A DNA stretch of 64,000 nucleotides from contig NZ_JABTCG010000004.1 of assembly GCF_014610845.1 (NCBI RefSeq), forward strand, positions 434,001 through 498,000, read 5' to 3'. The translations under genes were made by a program, and so were the position numbers. This DNA comes from Maribacter arenosus (GTDB lineage: Bacteria > Bacteroidota > Bacteroidia > Flavobacteriales > Flavobacteriaceae). Positions 63,582 to 64,000 of this stretch are shown here, one piece after another; within the stretch, counting starts at the first letter, position 1, and each line of letters starts with the position of its first letter. The notes under the pieces were generated by a model. It was not told the origin of the DNA. It was given only the letters and a program-made list of their open reading frames with translations, and did not search any database.

Positions 63582-64000
63582 CTATTTTTTTCCATTATTT
63601 TTCTTAAGGAATAATTGCTCCTTTATACTTTTTAATCTTTGGAAAGCCTTGCTGTTCACTTTCTCTTTCCCTGTGGGTTTTTGTTTTTTGGCAGGGTCAT
63701 ATAACATACCGGTACACAGGCACATCTTCTGTTCGGTACGTGTAAGAATATCGAAGTTTTTACAGGTTTGGCAACCTTTCCAGAACTGCGGGTCATCTGT
63801 TAGCTCTGAAAATGTTACGGGCTGGTAACCTAACTCGTAATTTATTTTCATTACAGCCAATCCTGTTGTAATACCAAAAATCTTTGCCGTCGGGAATTTT
63901 TTGGTTGAAAGCTCAAAAATGGCTTTTTTTATTTTTTTGGCTAGACCTTGATTTCTATAATCTGGATGTACGATCAAGCCCGAATTTGCCACGAACTTAT
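63582..64000 (-). CDS. GNAT-family N-acetyltransferase, 5' end cut by the window
   Basis: The frame stays open to the right-hand edge; the visible part is about 139 residues, and the GTG at 63990-63992 is internal. The acetyl-CoA site is SGLIVHPDYRNQGLAKKIKK (the V-x-P-x-x-R-x-x-G-x-G/A motif). The end carries a Cys pair set: GCQTC and MCLC within about 25 residues, possibly a metal site. Being upstream of argG in an arginine operon that shows no other first-step gene, it may be the missing glutamate acyltransferase; this is inference. Confidence 0.75.
   Translation of the reverse strand, partial: KFVANSGLIVHPDYRNQGLAKKIKKAIFELSTKKFPTAKIFGITTGLAVMKINYELGYQPVTFSELTDDPQFWKGCQTCKNFDILTRTEQKMCLCTGMLYDPAKKQKPTGKEKVNSKAFQRLKSIKEQLFLKKNNGKK

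Noticed and set aside
1-64000. tRNA, rRNA, insertion sequence, integrase, prophage or CRISPR array
   Set aside because: None of the corresponding sequences or proteins was seen by reading; small RNA genes could still have been missed.

Overview
The window looks like chromosome from a marine-type member of the Flavobacteriaceae (Bacteroidota). Evidence: a SusC/SusD pair, many Bacteroidota-style lipoproteins, promoter -7 boxes of the TAnnTTTG type at short distances from start codons, a mevalonate pathway, and the Bacteroidota variant of arginine synthesis using an acyl-ornithine carbamoyltransferase. No rRNA, tRNA, CRISPR array, insertion sequence or prophage was recognised.

Layout. 0-11 kb: mixed single genes (DUF885-like protein, FMN-barrel protein, zinc alcohol dehydrogenase, DUF1080 hydrolase, TlpA-like thioredoxin, small secreted protein, DUF481 barrel, coiled-coil lipoprotein, DoxX protein with a Gfo/Idh/MocA oxidoreductase). 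11-20.3 kb: TonB, then four signalling or envelope genes: a metallophosphoesterase, a GAF protein, an HD domain fused to a Pycsar-effector-like membrane domain, and a 1237-residue lipoprotein that seems to join a metallophosphatase, a kinase-like segment and an outer-membrane barrel. 20.3-39.7 kb (minus strand): SusC, SusD, three paralogous VCBS/ASPIC-UnbV lipoproteins with a small lipoprotein between them, a sodium/solute symporter, a vanadium-haloperoxidase/PAP2-type lipoprotein and a propeller-like lipoprotein. 40-45.9 kb (plus strand): LacI regulator, beta-phosphoglucomutase, GH65 phosphorylase and GH13 lipoprotein. A LacI-type palindrome lies between susC and lacI, so the two halves form one alpha-glucan (probably maltose or malto-oligosaccharide) locus.

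46-53 kb: glycerophosphodiesterase, HI0933-type flavoprotein, DUF1697 and TspO, followed by mevalonate diphosphate decarboxylase, a mevalonate-kinase-like GHMP kinase, a UbiA prenyltransferase and a pseudouridine-synthase-like protein whose catalytic motif is altered. 53.2-64 kb (minus strand): a compact arginine-proline operon running GNAT-argG-argC-proC-argD-proA-proB-argF'-argB-argE, with argH after a 96-bp gap.

How the parts may work together: SusC/SusD with TonB would import a glycan or oligosaccharide; the GH13 lipoprotein would trim alpha-glucans in the envelope; GH65 and beta-phosphoglucomutase would turn maltose and phosphate into glucose and glucose-6-phosphate; the LacI protein would control susC. 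The least-explained material is the 11.9-20.2 kb block (phosphatases, GAF, Pycsar-like effector, kinase-like barrel protein) and the VCBS/haloperoxidase tail of the SusCD operon. Functional statements rest on motif recognition by eye; no database search was run.
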